Positions 52,775 to 63,895 of a stretch of DNA of 64,000 bases are shown piece by piece. The stretch is from Arenicola marina (lineage: Eukaryota; Annelida; Polychaeta; Arenicolidae): assembly GCA_964019135.1 (NCBI GenBank), contig OZ025263.1, forward strand, positions 28,085,639 through 28,149,638, in the 5' to 3' direction. The number at the start of each line of letters is the position of its first letter. Positions within the stretch are counted from its first letter, which is position 1. Made by a program: the position numbers and the translations under genes. The notes under the pieces were generated by a model. That model saw nothing but the letters and a program-made list of their open reading frames with translations. It did not search any database and was not told the DNA's origin.

Positions 52775-54480
52775 GTGTGTCTGGGTGTACTTCTAAATGT
52801 GTCTGGGTGTACTTCTAAGTACGTCTGGTGTACTTCTAAGTGTGTCTGGGTGTACTTCTAAGTACGTCTGGGTGTACTTCTAAATGTGTCTGGGTGTACT
52901 TCTAAGTACGTCTGGTGTACTTTTAAGTGTGTCTGGGTGTACTTCTAAGTACGTCTGGGTGTACTTCTAAATGTGTCTGGGTGTACTTCTAAGTACGTCT
53001 GGGTGTACTTCTAAATGTGTCTGGGTGTACTTCTAAGTACGTCTTGGTGTACTTCTAAATGTGTCTGGGTGTACTTCTAAGTACGTCTGGGTGTACTTCT
53101 AAACATGTCTGGGTGTACCTGTAAGTGTGCGTTTATATGTATGTCTCGGTTCGACTACTTACCCATACGTCTACGCCTGTTTAAATCTACGTCTATGTAG
53201 GTCTAACTGTACATGTAATACTATATCGAGGTATATTTAAGTTGACGTTACTCTATGTATGTCCAATACATACTATTAGTCTAAATGAACGCCCCAGTGT
53301 AGGTGTGTGGCTAAGTGCTAACTCGCACTAGTATGTCGGCGATAGTACTTCCTGTTTCACAGACTGTTGTACTACGTCATGAGTCAGGACTGCGCGCGGA
53401 GGTTCAGAGAAAAAAGGAAATTAAAGTGAAAGGACTTGGCGTTTAGGCCGCTTTGGTGCACGCACGTTAAGCTGGGCGAGTTCAGGGAAGAGAAATCATG
53501 TGAAATGAATGTGGTCAACTCTCTTAAAGACATTTATACTTTCTGGCTGATTTGTTGAACTGTTTGAAATGTCCCATTTCTACCTATCACGATGCGCTTC
53601 AGAATCTGTTGTCAGTTGTACAACAAGCAACAGGAGAAGATGTCACTCCAACGACGACCGATCCAACAATGACGGTCCAATTCCATCATGATGGTCCAAC
53701 CCCACGATGACGGTCCAATCCCAAGAAGAAGGTCCAATCCCACGATGACGGTCCAATCCCATGATGACGCTACAATCCCACGATGACGAATCAATCCCAA
53801 GACGAAGGTCCAATGCCACAATGACGAATCAATCCCAAGACGAAGGTCCAATCCCACAATGACGGTCCAATCCCACGATGACGGTCCAATCCCACAATGA
53901 CGGTCCAATCCCACGATGACGGTCCAATCCCACAATGACGGTCCAATCCTACGATGACGGTCCAATCCCACAATGACGGTCCAATCCCAGGATGACGATT
54001 CAATCCCAAGACGGAGGTCCAATCCCACGATGACGGTCCAATCCCACGATGACGGTCCAATCCCACAATGACTATCCAATCCTCCCATTACTGTCCAACG
54101 TTTTCCCTTGAACAGCCTCCATTCCGCACGGCAAAAAGATAGTAACACAAGGCCCCCATTTTTGAGAAAACCTCCGTTCCACAATAGCCAACTTCGGCTA
54201 TAAAAGAGAATGTCAAGGCCAAGGATGGCTATACCTGAACATTTGGTGGCCCATGACGGCAATAAATGAGCATATGATGGCCGAAGTTGTTATACTTGAC
54301 CATGTGATGGCCCAGGGTGGTTATTCGTGACCATGTGATGGCACAGGGTGGTTATACTTGACCGTTTGATGGCCCAGGTTGGTTAGACATGACCGTGTGA
54401 TGGCCCAGGATGGTTATACATGAGGACGTGATTGCCCATGTTGGTTATATATGAGCATGTGCTGGCCCAGGGTGGTTATA
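52775..54480 (+). repeat. Intron 1 composite minisatellite, gene 5
   Basis: Expanded 22-bp array of GTGTACTTCTAAGTACGTCTGG (52775-53125, about 15 units), conserved block (53331-53485), the largest 19-bp CCAAT array (53647-54090, about 23 units), and a diverged 31-bp array (54205-54480). Confidence 0.85.
53331..53485 (+). promoter_or_regulatory. Conserved intron 1 block, gene 5
   Basis: GTACTTCCTGTTTCACAGAC (ETS-like TTCCTG) and TACGTCATGAGTCAGGACTG (perfect AP-1 TGAGTCA beside a CRE-like ACGTCA). Confidence 0.45.
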
Positions 54481-54939
54481 TCACATAGATTGTTGTGTAT
54501 TTATGCTATTTTTGTAATTTTAGTTACAGAGGCCAGGATTTGTGTGACCTCAATCGGCTTCCCCCTGGGACCTGCCATCAGCTGTACATCCGAGTACCTG
54601 ATTAACGTCACTGGAGCTGAGTAGTTAGACCTAAATAGCAGTCTGTGCGGCAATAACGTGTGTCCCTGTGACCACGCGACCTGTAGGGTGGACGTGGACA
54701 CGGTGGATGGCGGCTCACATCATACCATCATCAATCACTGTCAGTACAAGGCGCAGTGTCAGACAGTAACGCTACCTAGGACGAGAGCCTCCCCCTGTGG
54801 GAAAGCTGAATTGCTGCTGATATATTACACATGTATTGCCGGTAAGGCCCCTCAGGTTTATTCACCCACTCCTCCCCCCTCCCTCCACTCCCTACCCTCC
54901 CCGAATCCGAAATGTGGTCCGCGATATTATATCCTTTAT

Positions 54940-55125
54940 TTCCTAAAAATTATGCCCGTTTTGAATTCATAAAAATTATGCTCGTTTTGAATTCATACAA
55001 ATTATGCCCGTTTTAAATTCATTAGTATTATGACTGTTTTGAATTCATGAAAATAAGGCTCGTTTTTAATTCATTAGTATTATGACAGTTTTTATCCACA
55101 TAAAAATTATGTCCGTGTTTATTTC
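54940..55125 (+). repeat. 26-bp AT-rich repeat in intron 2 of gene 5
   Basis: Units like AATTATGCCCGTTTTGAATT. Same family as 38020-38265. Confidence 0.8.
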
Positions 55126-55458
55126 CAAAATACCAAAACATTATCGATAAGTATGAAGCAAAATGACAAGTGCATCAGATCTTGTACTTTTAGGAGTGAA
55201 AGTGTATTTAGATATATGCACATATGAATCACATGCATATCTATATCCACACGGTCTACCAGAGCCAACATTCCCAGAAAACCCCCCGACGCCACCCAGC
55301 GTCATAACTACAGAGGGGAGCCCTACATCACCAACAACACAAGACAGTCATGTGACTCCGGGCCTCGGAACCAGCCGACCGACGCCGGGCACCAGTGACG
55401 TCGACCCTAGTCCTGGTGACGTCACAAGCGGAGTTTGTCCATTGTCAAGTAAAACACG

Positions 55459-55615
55459 CATTGAATTTGAACTCTGTATATTTGATCAACTGTACTTGTT
55501 AATGACTTAACCTCAACTCCACAACCACTTTTTTGTTACATGTTGAGGTGGCCGTTGATGTGTATTCGTTATCGGTAACCTCGTTAAATAAATAAAGTTT
55601 ATACAAAAAAGGAGC
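55459..55615 (+). mobile_element. 157-bp retro-insertion in intron 3 of gene 5
   Basis: Flanked by AAAACACG on both sides (55451-55458 and 55616-55623), where the other genes have one copy. The 3' end has AATAAATAAAGTTTATACAAAAAAGG. A second, shorter member lies reversed at 63250-63310. Probably the 3' end of a LINE or a SINE of unknown family. Confidence 0.8.
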
Positions 55616-56480
55616 AAAACACGTGCTTAATGTTAACCATGTTCTGTGGACATTGTGCGTTATATTGCTATCAGTGCAGACCACTCGGCCGGATAAACCT
55701 TGCCGCCGCATTCTCCTCGCGTATAATGATAAGACTACAACGAGCTGTCTTATTCGATCATGGACTCAAAGAACCTTGGGTGTGCGTGGTCACATTGGCG
55801 TATCTCAAAGTACAGTATTTATTTTAACTAAAGGATCCAGAAGAGAGGGTGGCAGTGCCAGGGATCCAGGGGAATATGTGAGGGAGTCTGAGTTCCAAGG
55901 TGATCAGGTGGGCGAGATGACAACGATCGTACTGTGAACCGCTCACAGACACTCCTTGTAACCCCCACCTTTCAACCCACTCTCTCTGACGACGTTTGTC
56001 ACATGTGTCGTTGTCTACAGGTGTCATGGTTGGGCTAGCAGTGTTTGCCGCCTTGATGACGGCCACAGTCCTCGTCCTAACAGTCTGCCTCGTCCTCAGG
56101 TAACTCAACCACACCTATCCACAGCCTGCAGTCTCCATTCATCAATTCGTTTTGGATTATAACTAAAGATCATGCTTTACCAACTTTTTGTAAAACGGTG
56201 CTCTTTTTTCTACAACTGACTTTGAAATGGTGGCGGTGTACTCAAAATGGTATATTGACGTTTGATCAACAGCATTGCGTTTTCAACATAATGTCTCCCT
56301 CCCTCTTTCTTTCTCTTTCTCTCTCCCTGCATCTCCCTGCAATGATTGCAATGATTGCCTTGACCCAATGCTTTACAGTTGCAGGAAGACAGCTGCCAAG
56401 CAAAAGGAATTATCAGCGATGGGAACGACACCAACCGTTACGAACGCTGCCCTGTCGTCTGCCACGAACCACGTGACAGA

Positions 56481-57944
56481 CGCACTTTTGGCACCTGCAT
56501 GGGTCTACTTTTGGGGGGGGGGGGGGGGGGGGGTAGTCGGTACGCCAAGCGGTCCGCTCAATTTTCAAGCTGGAGAGGGGCCGATCCGGAGGCGTTTTAC
56601 CTTCATGACTACAAGACAATATACAGCAAGCGGAGACCGCTTTTAGAAAGTAACTAAAGGCATGGCCGCCGAATGTACAAGCATTTAATGTCATCACACT
56701 TGGTTTGTTGGTGTACACGATAAATAAATATTTGTGGCGAACTTTAATTTTCTCATGCACATTGTACCGCGAAGTCGTGACGGGCGCATCATGATGTGAA
56801 ATCATAACGCACTCATGTCAAACACGAGATAAGATGTATCGATGATGCCCAGCCAATAACCACTCAAGGGTTGTTCATTTCTTCACACAACAGGAATAAT
56901 TGTATAAAAATACTATTCACCCTATAACAGTTTAACGTTGAACGCATCCGTTCCAAGGATTGGAGAAAAAAACGAAACAGAAAAGACACATTTCTCCAAT
57001 TCACTTATACCTTTCCCAACTCCCTCCCAAAGCTTGAAATGTCGCATTCCGTAGAGCTAATTTGGCCCGTGAACAATTGTCAGATATTCGGAAATTAACT
57101 GCGTTCAATAGCAATCAAACGTTTTTACTGACAAATAAGTGAATAGGAATAGTGTATACGAGCTAGAGCGATGTGTTTATTATATCGACCTGTCCATGGA
57201 GGATATACGCTGACGTAGCGGAGTGTACTTACATAACAAACTCACGAAATTAATTACACTCACAAGCTTGGCATTTCAATCATAGCGCCCTATGCATACA
57301 CAGTAACGCTGTAAGACGATTTGTGATCACGACAGAAACACCAAACGTTTGCAGCTTCTGCTAGGCTTGGGTATATACCTAATGTGTAGGCTATGCAGAA
57401 ACAGTTCACATAGAATGGGATCCCATGAGACAAGTATTAGGATGTGCGTGTTTTAATTGTTTGTATGAAACTTTGTCTTTGATCCACCGACCAATGTACT
57501 GGGATATCATGCTTTCATTGTGCATCTGAAATCTTGTTTTTTTATGCACCGTGTACCGTATAATTATTATGGAAATAATAACAAAAACATTGTTTTGACT
57601 GGATTAGTTTACAAATAAAAACCCATACAAGGTATGAGAAATGCATTGTGGGAACGTCTCTTTAGATGTCATAACTGACTGCTGCACTGAAGGTGTCCAT
57701 GATACAATTTATTTGTAGTGATATTTTTGTTGGGGATAGAACATATTTACTTTATAGTGAGACTGACACTAAAGGATTCAGAAAGGATATGACGCTATAT
57801 GTCGAATAAAAACTATTTTTTTCATATTTACTTCCAAATAATCGCAACAGGGAAATGACAAACCACTGAGCAAAAACCGTACCTTGTATGGGTGTTCATA
57901 TCAAATCTCTCTCGATTTCTGATAGATAACGTGAAATAATTAAC
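56481..57944. other. 3' flank of gene 5, no gene seen
   Basis: Begins with the GCACTTTTGGCACCTGCATG word and a ~22-G run. From about 56860 to 57900 it is homologous to 48800-49800. No domain recognised. Confidence 0.5.
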
Positions 57945-58400
57945 ATGATGCGTGAAACTTCAACGCAGCGGGTATCACAGCCAAAACGGTATCACAAACA
58001 AAGGACCGGGGATTTTTATTATGTGAACATTCGCACCCGTGGGGTTCGAACCGGTAACGTCTTGTGCGTGATACTACGAAAATACTATGTTAAATTTGAT
58101 GGTATATATATGTGTATATATAAAAAAACATAGGTGTCACTGATTACGCATTCAGTATATGTTCCAGTAGTACAATAAATATTAATACCAACGAAATGTA
58201 TTATAATACGTATTAATGTCAGGGCCTCGTGTGTACATAGCCCTTGAGCGTTATAAACCGACATTTCACTCGCTAGGTGCCTCATTGGATCTCCAAATAA
58301 ACTGATCGATTCATTTTCTCAGTTCTCTGCTCCTTCTGCTGAACCAGTTTCAGGGAGGTTATGAAACATCGCATTGTGTTTCGTTCAGTATGATTCTATG
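57945..58400. repeat. Block D, third copy (partial)
   Basis: CTTCAACGCAGCGGGTATCA, TCACTCGCTAGGTGCCTCAT and GAACCAGTTTCAGGGAGGTT. Shorter than the other two copies. Confidence 0.6.
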
Positions 58401-59095
58401 TCTCACTCCTTTAGCAATTACACAAAAATACACAGTTAGAGTTAAAGGGGGTAGGGTTCAACTAGAGTGATTACATAGAGAGTGAATCAATGCTATCACC
58501 CATTTTTCATCTCCAGGGATGTGTACATTTCCACAAATCATTATTAGATTTGGCGCTCTCAGATGGTACCGATCAACCCTACTGGCTCATGGACTATGGG
58601 GGGCGGGGGTGCTTCACAACACGTAAGTTCTGTTTTATGTGTTGTGACACCCCCCTCACCCCTAACTTCCACGGATTTGCAGCGGCTGTGACTGAAGCCA
58701 ATAATCAAATATATAGGTCACTGTTTTTTGCTGTGGAGGCGATAGTAAATAATTAAGAGGGCATGACTGCTGGAATTTCATTTTAAAAGGGAAATCATTT
58801 TGTGGCGGATAATATCTACCATATATGGTCAAATGGTATACCCATCGGGCCGACGTCCAGTTTCCCCCCCAAGTGGGGGTGATCGATTGTGATAGACCTA
58901 TCCTCCTTCCCCTACCCCCATCCCCCTCCCTGCACCCTTGTCCTTTGAATTTATGGAAAGTAAAACTGTTAAAGAACTGTTAAAGGCTAATATTAAGATA
59001 TGTTGCCCTAATATTTTGGTTCTAAATGGCTATATGTATATGCGAGCTTGCCCCTCGTCGACAGCGTTATGTATAGGTATTTACATATCGCCCTA
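58401..59095. other. Spacer, no gene recognised
   Basis: An 88-residue frame at 58490-58756 (CVHFHKSLLDLALSDG...) has no domain I recognise and no copy elsewhere in the window. C-rich low-complexity stretch at 58865-58940. Confidence 0.35.
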
Positions 59096-59485
59096 TATAT
59101 ATGCCTTATATGCATGTCTCGGTTCGACTACATGTAACCCCTACGTCTACGCCTGTTTAAATCTACGTCTATGTATGTCTAACTCTACTTCCAATGCCAC
59201 ATCTAGGTATTTTTCAGTTGACGTTCATATATGTCTAAATGTACTTCTAATACTACATCTAGGTATGTTTAGGTTTAGCTTCAGAATATGTTGTCGTCCC
59301 TTTCATGCTTCTTATAAATATACATCTAAATGCACGCCTTAGTACGTCTAGGTGTGTGGCTAAGTGTTAACTCGCACTAGTATGTCGGCGACACTACTTC
59401 CTGTTTCACTGACTGGTGTAGTACGTCCTGAGTCATGACTGAGCGCGGAGGTTCAGAGAAGAAAGGAAATGAAAATGAAAGAACT
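59096..59485 (+). pseudogene. Relic of a receptor intron 1, no exons
   Basis: GTCTCGGTTCGACTACATG, then CCCCTACGTCTACGCCTGTT, then the conserved intron block (59381-59485) with CTACTTCCTGTTTCACTGAC and CCTGAGTCATGACTGAGCGC. It is the intron 1 order of genes 2-5, but no signal exon precedes it and no lectin exon follows. Confidence 0.65.
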
Positions 59486-59644
59486 TTTTGTGCACATTAG
59501 TTGATTTACTACACAACGCAATTGAATTACTACACGACGTTAATTATGAGGTGTTGTAATTCAATTTACGTCGCGTCCCAATGAATTGCGTCGTGTTGTA
59601 AATGGAATTAGTACACGAGCCAATTATTTTGACGGGCTGATGCT

Positions 59645-59720
59645 GCCATATATTCAGGATGCTTTAACCACTTTTGGTCATATCGCATCGATGAGAGAAG
59701 GAAGGAATAGTGGAGCCATT
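59645..59720 (-). mobile_element. SINE body fragment
   Basis: TATATTCAGGATGCTTTAAC and GGTCATATCGCATCGATGAG match the 3' part of the SINEs at 25757 and 40717 in reverse. The tRNA-like head is missing. Confidence 0.6.
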
Positions 59721-60367
59721 GCCCCGTGGGTCGTCGTTTCAGACTGCCGCCCCGTCGACAAGAGGCAATCGTCGTCGCGAAATTTCGGCCAACGCAAATT
59801 ATCCCACACTAGAGAGCGAGTTTCCGTTTAAGACAATAAATCTCCAGAAGAAACTGTTCTAGAGGAGAAGTCTCATCGCGAAGCACACATCCGGACTTGG
59901 GGGCATGTGTGTACAAGGGGAAGAGAGCGGGGGGGGGGGGCGGGGTCACATAGTACTGTTCACCAAGTCAACCCTTAAATGGGGCACATCTTACTGCAGA
60001 AAGCCAAAAGCTCCTTAACAATAAATAGGACAAATCAGGGCCGCCCCGCTCCCTGCTAATGTCCTATTCTAGGGCGAAATATTTGACCCTGGCCGTTTCA
60101 AACTTAGGGGCAGAACTCTTACTGCATGGTGCAGGGCATAAACAGACTGCCAGGTATGTCACACCTAGACCCAGTTCTGTGGCTGTAGGAAGGGCAAAAA
60201 TCTTCTGACTTCTGACTAGGTAGACGAGCCCTGTCAGATGTGTGCCCGTCCTACCTACATCCACATAACTAGGGCTATGTCACACCGTGCGGTAAAATGG
60301 TTCCGATGTAAAGTGGTTTAACCAGTTCTGTGTGAGTAGGTAACCTGTCAGTGGAAGGCAAGCAAAT

Positions 60368-60574
60368 GGTATTCACTTGATGATTAACATATTTATTCAC
60401 CACACAGACCGATCCAGTTGGCTGCGCGTACTCATAGAATCGTGACTGAAGCTCAGACAATGTCACTTGGCGGCCTCACCGGCTCCCTCCGCAACAGTTG
60501 CTGAGTTTTGTTACGTCGAGGAGACACGCGACATTCAGTATAACTCGGACATCAGCGCCTTACCTTACGCCGGA
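60368..60574 (+). promoter_or_regulatory. Conserved 5' block of receptor gene 6, shortened
   Basis: GGTATTCACTTGATGATTAA and CCGATCCAGTTGGCTGCGCG. The middle CCCGGGAATT part and the antisense tRNA-like stretch are missing. Confidence 0.5.
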
Positions 60575-60650
60575 ATGTCTGTACACTGTGTGGTGATGTT
60601 GGTCCTCAGCGGCCTTCTGATCAGCTGTGACACTTCGGCGGAAGCACAAT
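60575..60650 (+). pseudogene. Receptor gene 6, signal-peptide exon only
   Basis: MSVHCVVMLVLSGLLISC, then DTSAEAQ, then a GTAAAC donor at 60651. It lacks the MDTPGK start. The donor is phase 1 but the last base is T instead of G, so joining to a standard lectin exon (starting AG) would make TAG. No lectin exon occurs in the remaining 3.3 kb. A relic, or exon 1 of a gene with a different second exon. Confidence 0.6.
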
Positions 60651-60679
60651 GTAAACACGCTATAATTAAGTGTTCGGCA

Positions 60680-61592
60680 AATTATACATCGAAGTGTACG
60701 TCTGAGTGTATTGCTGAGTGCATGTACGTCTAAATATGAACTTTTATGTGTACAGAGTATATGTCTAAATATGTGTACTGCTGAGTCTACGTCTAAGTGC
60801 ACGTATGAATCTACGTTTAAGTGTACTGATGAATCTACTTTTAATTGTACTGATGAATCTACGTTTAAGTGTATTGCTCAGCCTACGTCTAAGTGTAGTA
60901 TGAATCTACGTTCAAGTGTAGTATAAATCTACGTTTAAGTGTACGCATGAATCTACGTTAAATGTACTGATGAATCTTCGTTTAAGTGTACTGATGAATA
61001 TACGTTTAAGTGTAGTGATGAATCTACGTTTAAATGTACTGATGAATCTACGTTTAAGTGTACTTATGAATCTATGTTTAAGTGTACTTGTGAATCCACG
61101 CCCTCCACCCGCACTGGTAAATCAGCTGCACTACTTCCGCTTTTACGGATCGTTTCACGGCTTGACCGCGTAAGTCGTGACTGTACGCGGATGTTCATAG
61201 AAGACAGGAAATTAAAATGAATGACATTGGCGTTTTAGGGCGTTTCGGTGAACGCAGGGGCTGAATTGGGCCACTTTTGAAAATATAAATCATGTGACGT
61301 GGAGACGGCCAACTCCTAACGACACCCTACGTCCTGGCTGATCTGATCTGCGGGCTGCTATATGTTTTAAAAGATTGACTGTAGGTAGTTAGCAGAAATG
61401 GACGACGCATGCTTTTACGATGAATTCAGAAAATGTTGTCAGTTATGCATGAACCGGTAAGCTTGTTCCGCAACAGGCAAATTGTCATCCTAACCTAAAG
61501 ACCGTCAATTTCACGATGGCGGTCCAATCCCACGGTGTCGGTCCAATCCCACGATGACGGTCCAATCCCAAGATGACGGTACAATCCCACAA
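60680..61592 (+). repeat. Intron 1-type repeats behind gene 6
   Basis: 24-bp TGAATCTACGTTTAAGTGTA array (60680-61095), conserved block (61131-61270) and a short 19-bp CCAAT array (61498-61592). The 24-bp form matches gene 1 rather than genes 2-5. Confidence 0.8.
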
Positions 61593-61599
61593 GAACCCT

Positions 61600-62135
61600 T
61601 ATGAAAATGTTGATCCTATAGTATAACTATAGTTTTCATAGTATTACAATTAGTATTACTATGCCTTGTACAGTAATATCATAGTTAGTTGAAAATACTA
61701 TGGTAGTTACTATAGGATTACTATAGTCTCACCAGGAATGCTATAGTATTGCTATGGTTTTCATAGTTATACTATAGTAAGCAGGAACTATGATGGCAGT
61801 TACTATATGATTACTATAATTTCACAAGGAGTACTATATTATTGCTACAGTATCACTAGAAGTACATATATATAGTACTACTATAGTGTTGGTAGAAGTT
61901 TTATAGTATTAATATAGTGTTATTAGGAGTATTATAGGAACTACGATGCACAGTTACTATATAGGATTACTATTGTTTCACTACAATGATATTACTATAT
62001 AGGATTACTATTGTTTAACTACAATGATATTACTATACCTACCATAGTAATACTATACTTGGAACTACGATGGTAATTACTGTAGTATTACTATACCCAC
62101 CATAATAATACTATAGTATTTAGACAGTTTGTTAC
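61600..62135. repeat. ACTATAG-rich palindromic tract
   Basis: AT-rich stretch dense in self-complementary words (ACTATAG/CTATAGT, TAGTATTACTA). Units such as GGTAGTTACTATAGGATTAC recur with drift. No gene. Confidence 0.75.
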
Positions 62136-62279
62136 CGTGGGATTACTGCCCAGTGGGCAAAAGTCGTCGTAAACTGGTCAAAACAACGTAATTTTCAGTC
62201 GTCGGAAACTGTGCTGTAGACGTGTGTATGGCGACATGTTTCACACCTGTGTTTAGCGACCGATTCTTGATGGGTTCCA

Positions 62280-62625
62280 GACGTGTGCAAAGCGACGAGT
62301 GTAGCCGTGTTATCGACGTCTGTAGAGCGACGGATGTATGACCTGTCCCTAACGTCTGTAGAGCGACGGGTGTATGACGTGTCCCTAACGTATGTAGTGC
62401 GACGGGTGTATGACGTGTCCCTAACGTCTACAGAGCGACGGATGTATGACCTGTCCCTAACGTCTACAGAGCGACGGGTGTATGACGTGTTTCGAACGTC
62501 TGGAGAGCGACTGGTGTAAGACTAGTTTTTGACGAAGAGCGACTGGTGTAAGACTAGTTTTTGACGAAGAGCGACTGGTGTAAGACTAGTTTTTGACGAA
62601 GAGCGACTGGTGTATGACCAGTTTC
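62280..62625. repeat. 36-bp and 32-bp tandem arrays
   Basis: 36-bp units with GAGCGACGGGTGTATGACGT (62300-62510), then three to four 32-bp units with GAGCGACTGGTGTAAGACTA (62510-62620). The second unit looks derived from the first. Confidence 0.9.
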
Positions 62626-62885
62626 GTTGGTATGTCACTGTGCGCACAAAGTCACTAAGTCACAACTCGCACAAAAATAAGGCATCCAATATTGATTATG
62701 CATGTTTCCAAATATATATTATAGAAACAAGGTACACTATACGAATGATAACATTTTGCAAACATGCAAACTAAGCAAATATTAAAAAGTTAATATGAAA
62801 CATTCTAGGAATATTGACCAAACCAAAATTAAATATTCATCATGTTGAGTGCTCAACAATTCAAAGGACCGGTACAGATTCATCC

Positions 62886-63895
62886 CAGAAAGAAAATTGT
62901 ATGTAGGTTACTTAAAGCGCCAGTACCCACAGTCCACCAGGTCAGTGGTGTGTGTAAATTACGTACAGCGCTAATGCCCACAGTCCGCCATGTTATTGCT
63001 GTGTGTAGGTTACTTACAGCGGGAGTGCCCACAGTTCACCATGTTAGTGGTGTGTGTGTAGGTTACTTACAGCGCCAGTACCCACAGTCCACCATATTAT
63101 TGGTGTATGTAGGTTACTTACAGCGCCAGTGCCTACAGTCCACCATGTTAGTGGTGTGTGTGTAGGTTACTTACAGCGCCAGTACCAACAGTCCACCATG
63201 TCATTGGTGTATGTTGGTTACTTACAGCGCCACTACCCACTGTCCACCATTTTTTTTTATATAAACTTTATTTATTTTACGAAGTTCACAACAGCGAATT
63301 CACATATTAATGTTCACCATGTCAGTGGTGTGTATGTAGGTTACTTACAGAGCCAGTGCCCACTGTCCAACATGACAGTGGTGTGTATGTAGGTTGCTTA
63401 CAGCGCCAGTACACACAGTTCACCATGTCAGTGGTGTGTATGTAGGTTACTTACAGCGCCCGTGCCCACAGTCCACGATGTCAGTGGTGTGTGTGTAGGT
63501 TACTTACAGCGCCAGTACCCACTGTCCACCATGTCAGTGGTGTGTATGTAGGTTACTTACAGAGCCAGTGCCCACTGTCCAACATGTCAGTGGTGTGTGT
63601 AGGTTACTTACAGCGCCAGTGCCCCCTGTCCACCATGCCAGTGGTGTGTGTACGTTACTTACAGCGCCAGTGCCCACAGTCCACCATGTTATTGGTGTAT
63701 GCAGATTACTTACAGCGCCAGTACTCACTGTCCACCATGTCAGTGGTGTGTGTGTAGGTTACTTACAGCGCCAGTGCCCACAGTCCACCATGTCAGTGGT
63801 GTGTATGTAGGTTACTTACAGCGCCAGTTCCTACAGTCCAACATATCAGTGGTGTGTGTAGGTTACTTACAGCGCCAGTGCCCAAAGTCCACCAT
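62886..63895. repeat. 51/53-bp minisatellite
   Basis: About 19 units of GTAGGTTACTTACAGCGCCA followed by a GTGCCCACAGTCCACCATGT-type half and CAGTGGTGTGT. Unit length alternates 51 and 53 with GT number. Each unit has an acceptor-like TTACTTACAG on plus and a donor-like GTAAGT on minus. Open frames here are repeat artefacts. Confidence 0.9.
63250..63310 (-). mobile_element. Short retro-insertion in the 51/53-bp array
   Basis: Reverse complement ends AAAATAAATAAAGTTTATAT followed by an A-run. It belongs to the family at 55459-55615 and is flanked by CACCAT-like repeats. Confidence 0.65.

Larger units (their letters stand above)
52708..56480 (+). pseudogene. SUEL-lectin/YxNM receptor gene 5 (broken mosaic)
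   Basis: Exon remnants: 52708-52774 (signal; the PTAAEA end and donor are lost into the 22-bp repeat), 54530-54841 (lectin; TAG at 54622 in place of the codon after GAE), 55263-55448 (stalk, donor changed from CAG|GT to CAA|GT), 56021-56099 (transmembrane, clean), 56385-56480 (tail start). The tail reads KELSAMGTTPT and on to NHVTD, then runs into a poly-G-bearing sequence also found behind gene 4. All four tyrosine motifs are lost. Stalk and transmembrane exons are of the gene 1/3 type, while the 3' flank is of the gene 2/4 type, so this is a recombinant relic. Confidence 0.78.

Noticed and set aside
53612-54262. 216-codon minus-strand frame of GLDRHRGIGPSSWDWTVIV repeats
   Set aside because: Produced by the 19-bp CCAAT array; three 19-bp units make a 19-residue period. 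No independent coding signal.
52708-56480. Gene 5 as a working receptor
   Set aside because: Signal exon donor lost, nonsense codon in the lectin exon and tail motifs missing; three independent lesions make function unlikely.
58490-58756. 88-residue frame as a host gene
   Set aside because: No domain, no copy elsewhere, flanked by low-complexity DNA; left as spacer.
62283-62519. Repeat protein frames at 62283-62519 and 62842-63974
   Set aside because: Repeat-derived, present in several frames and on both strands, with no start, splice or domain support.
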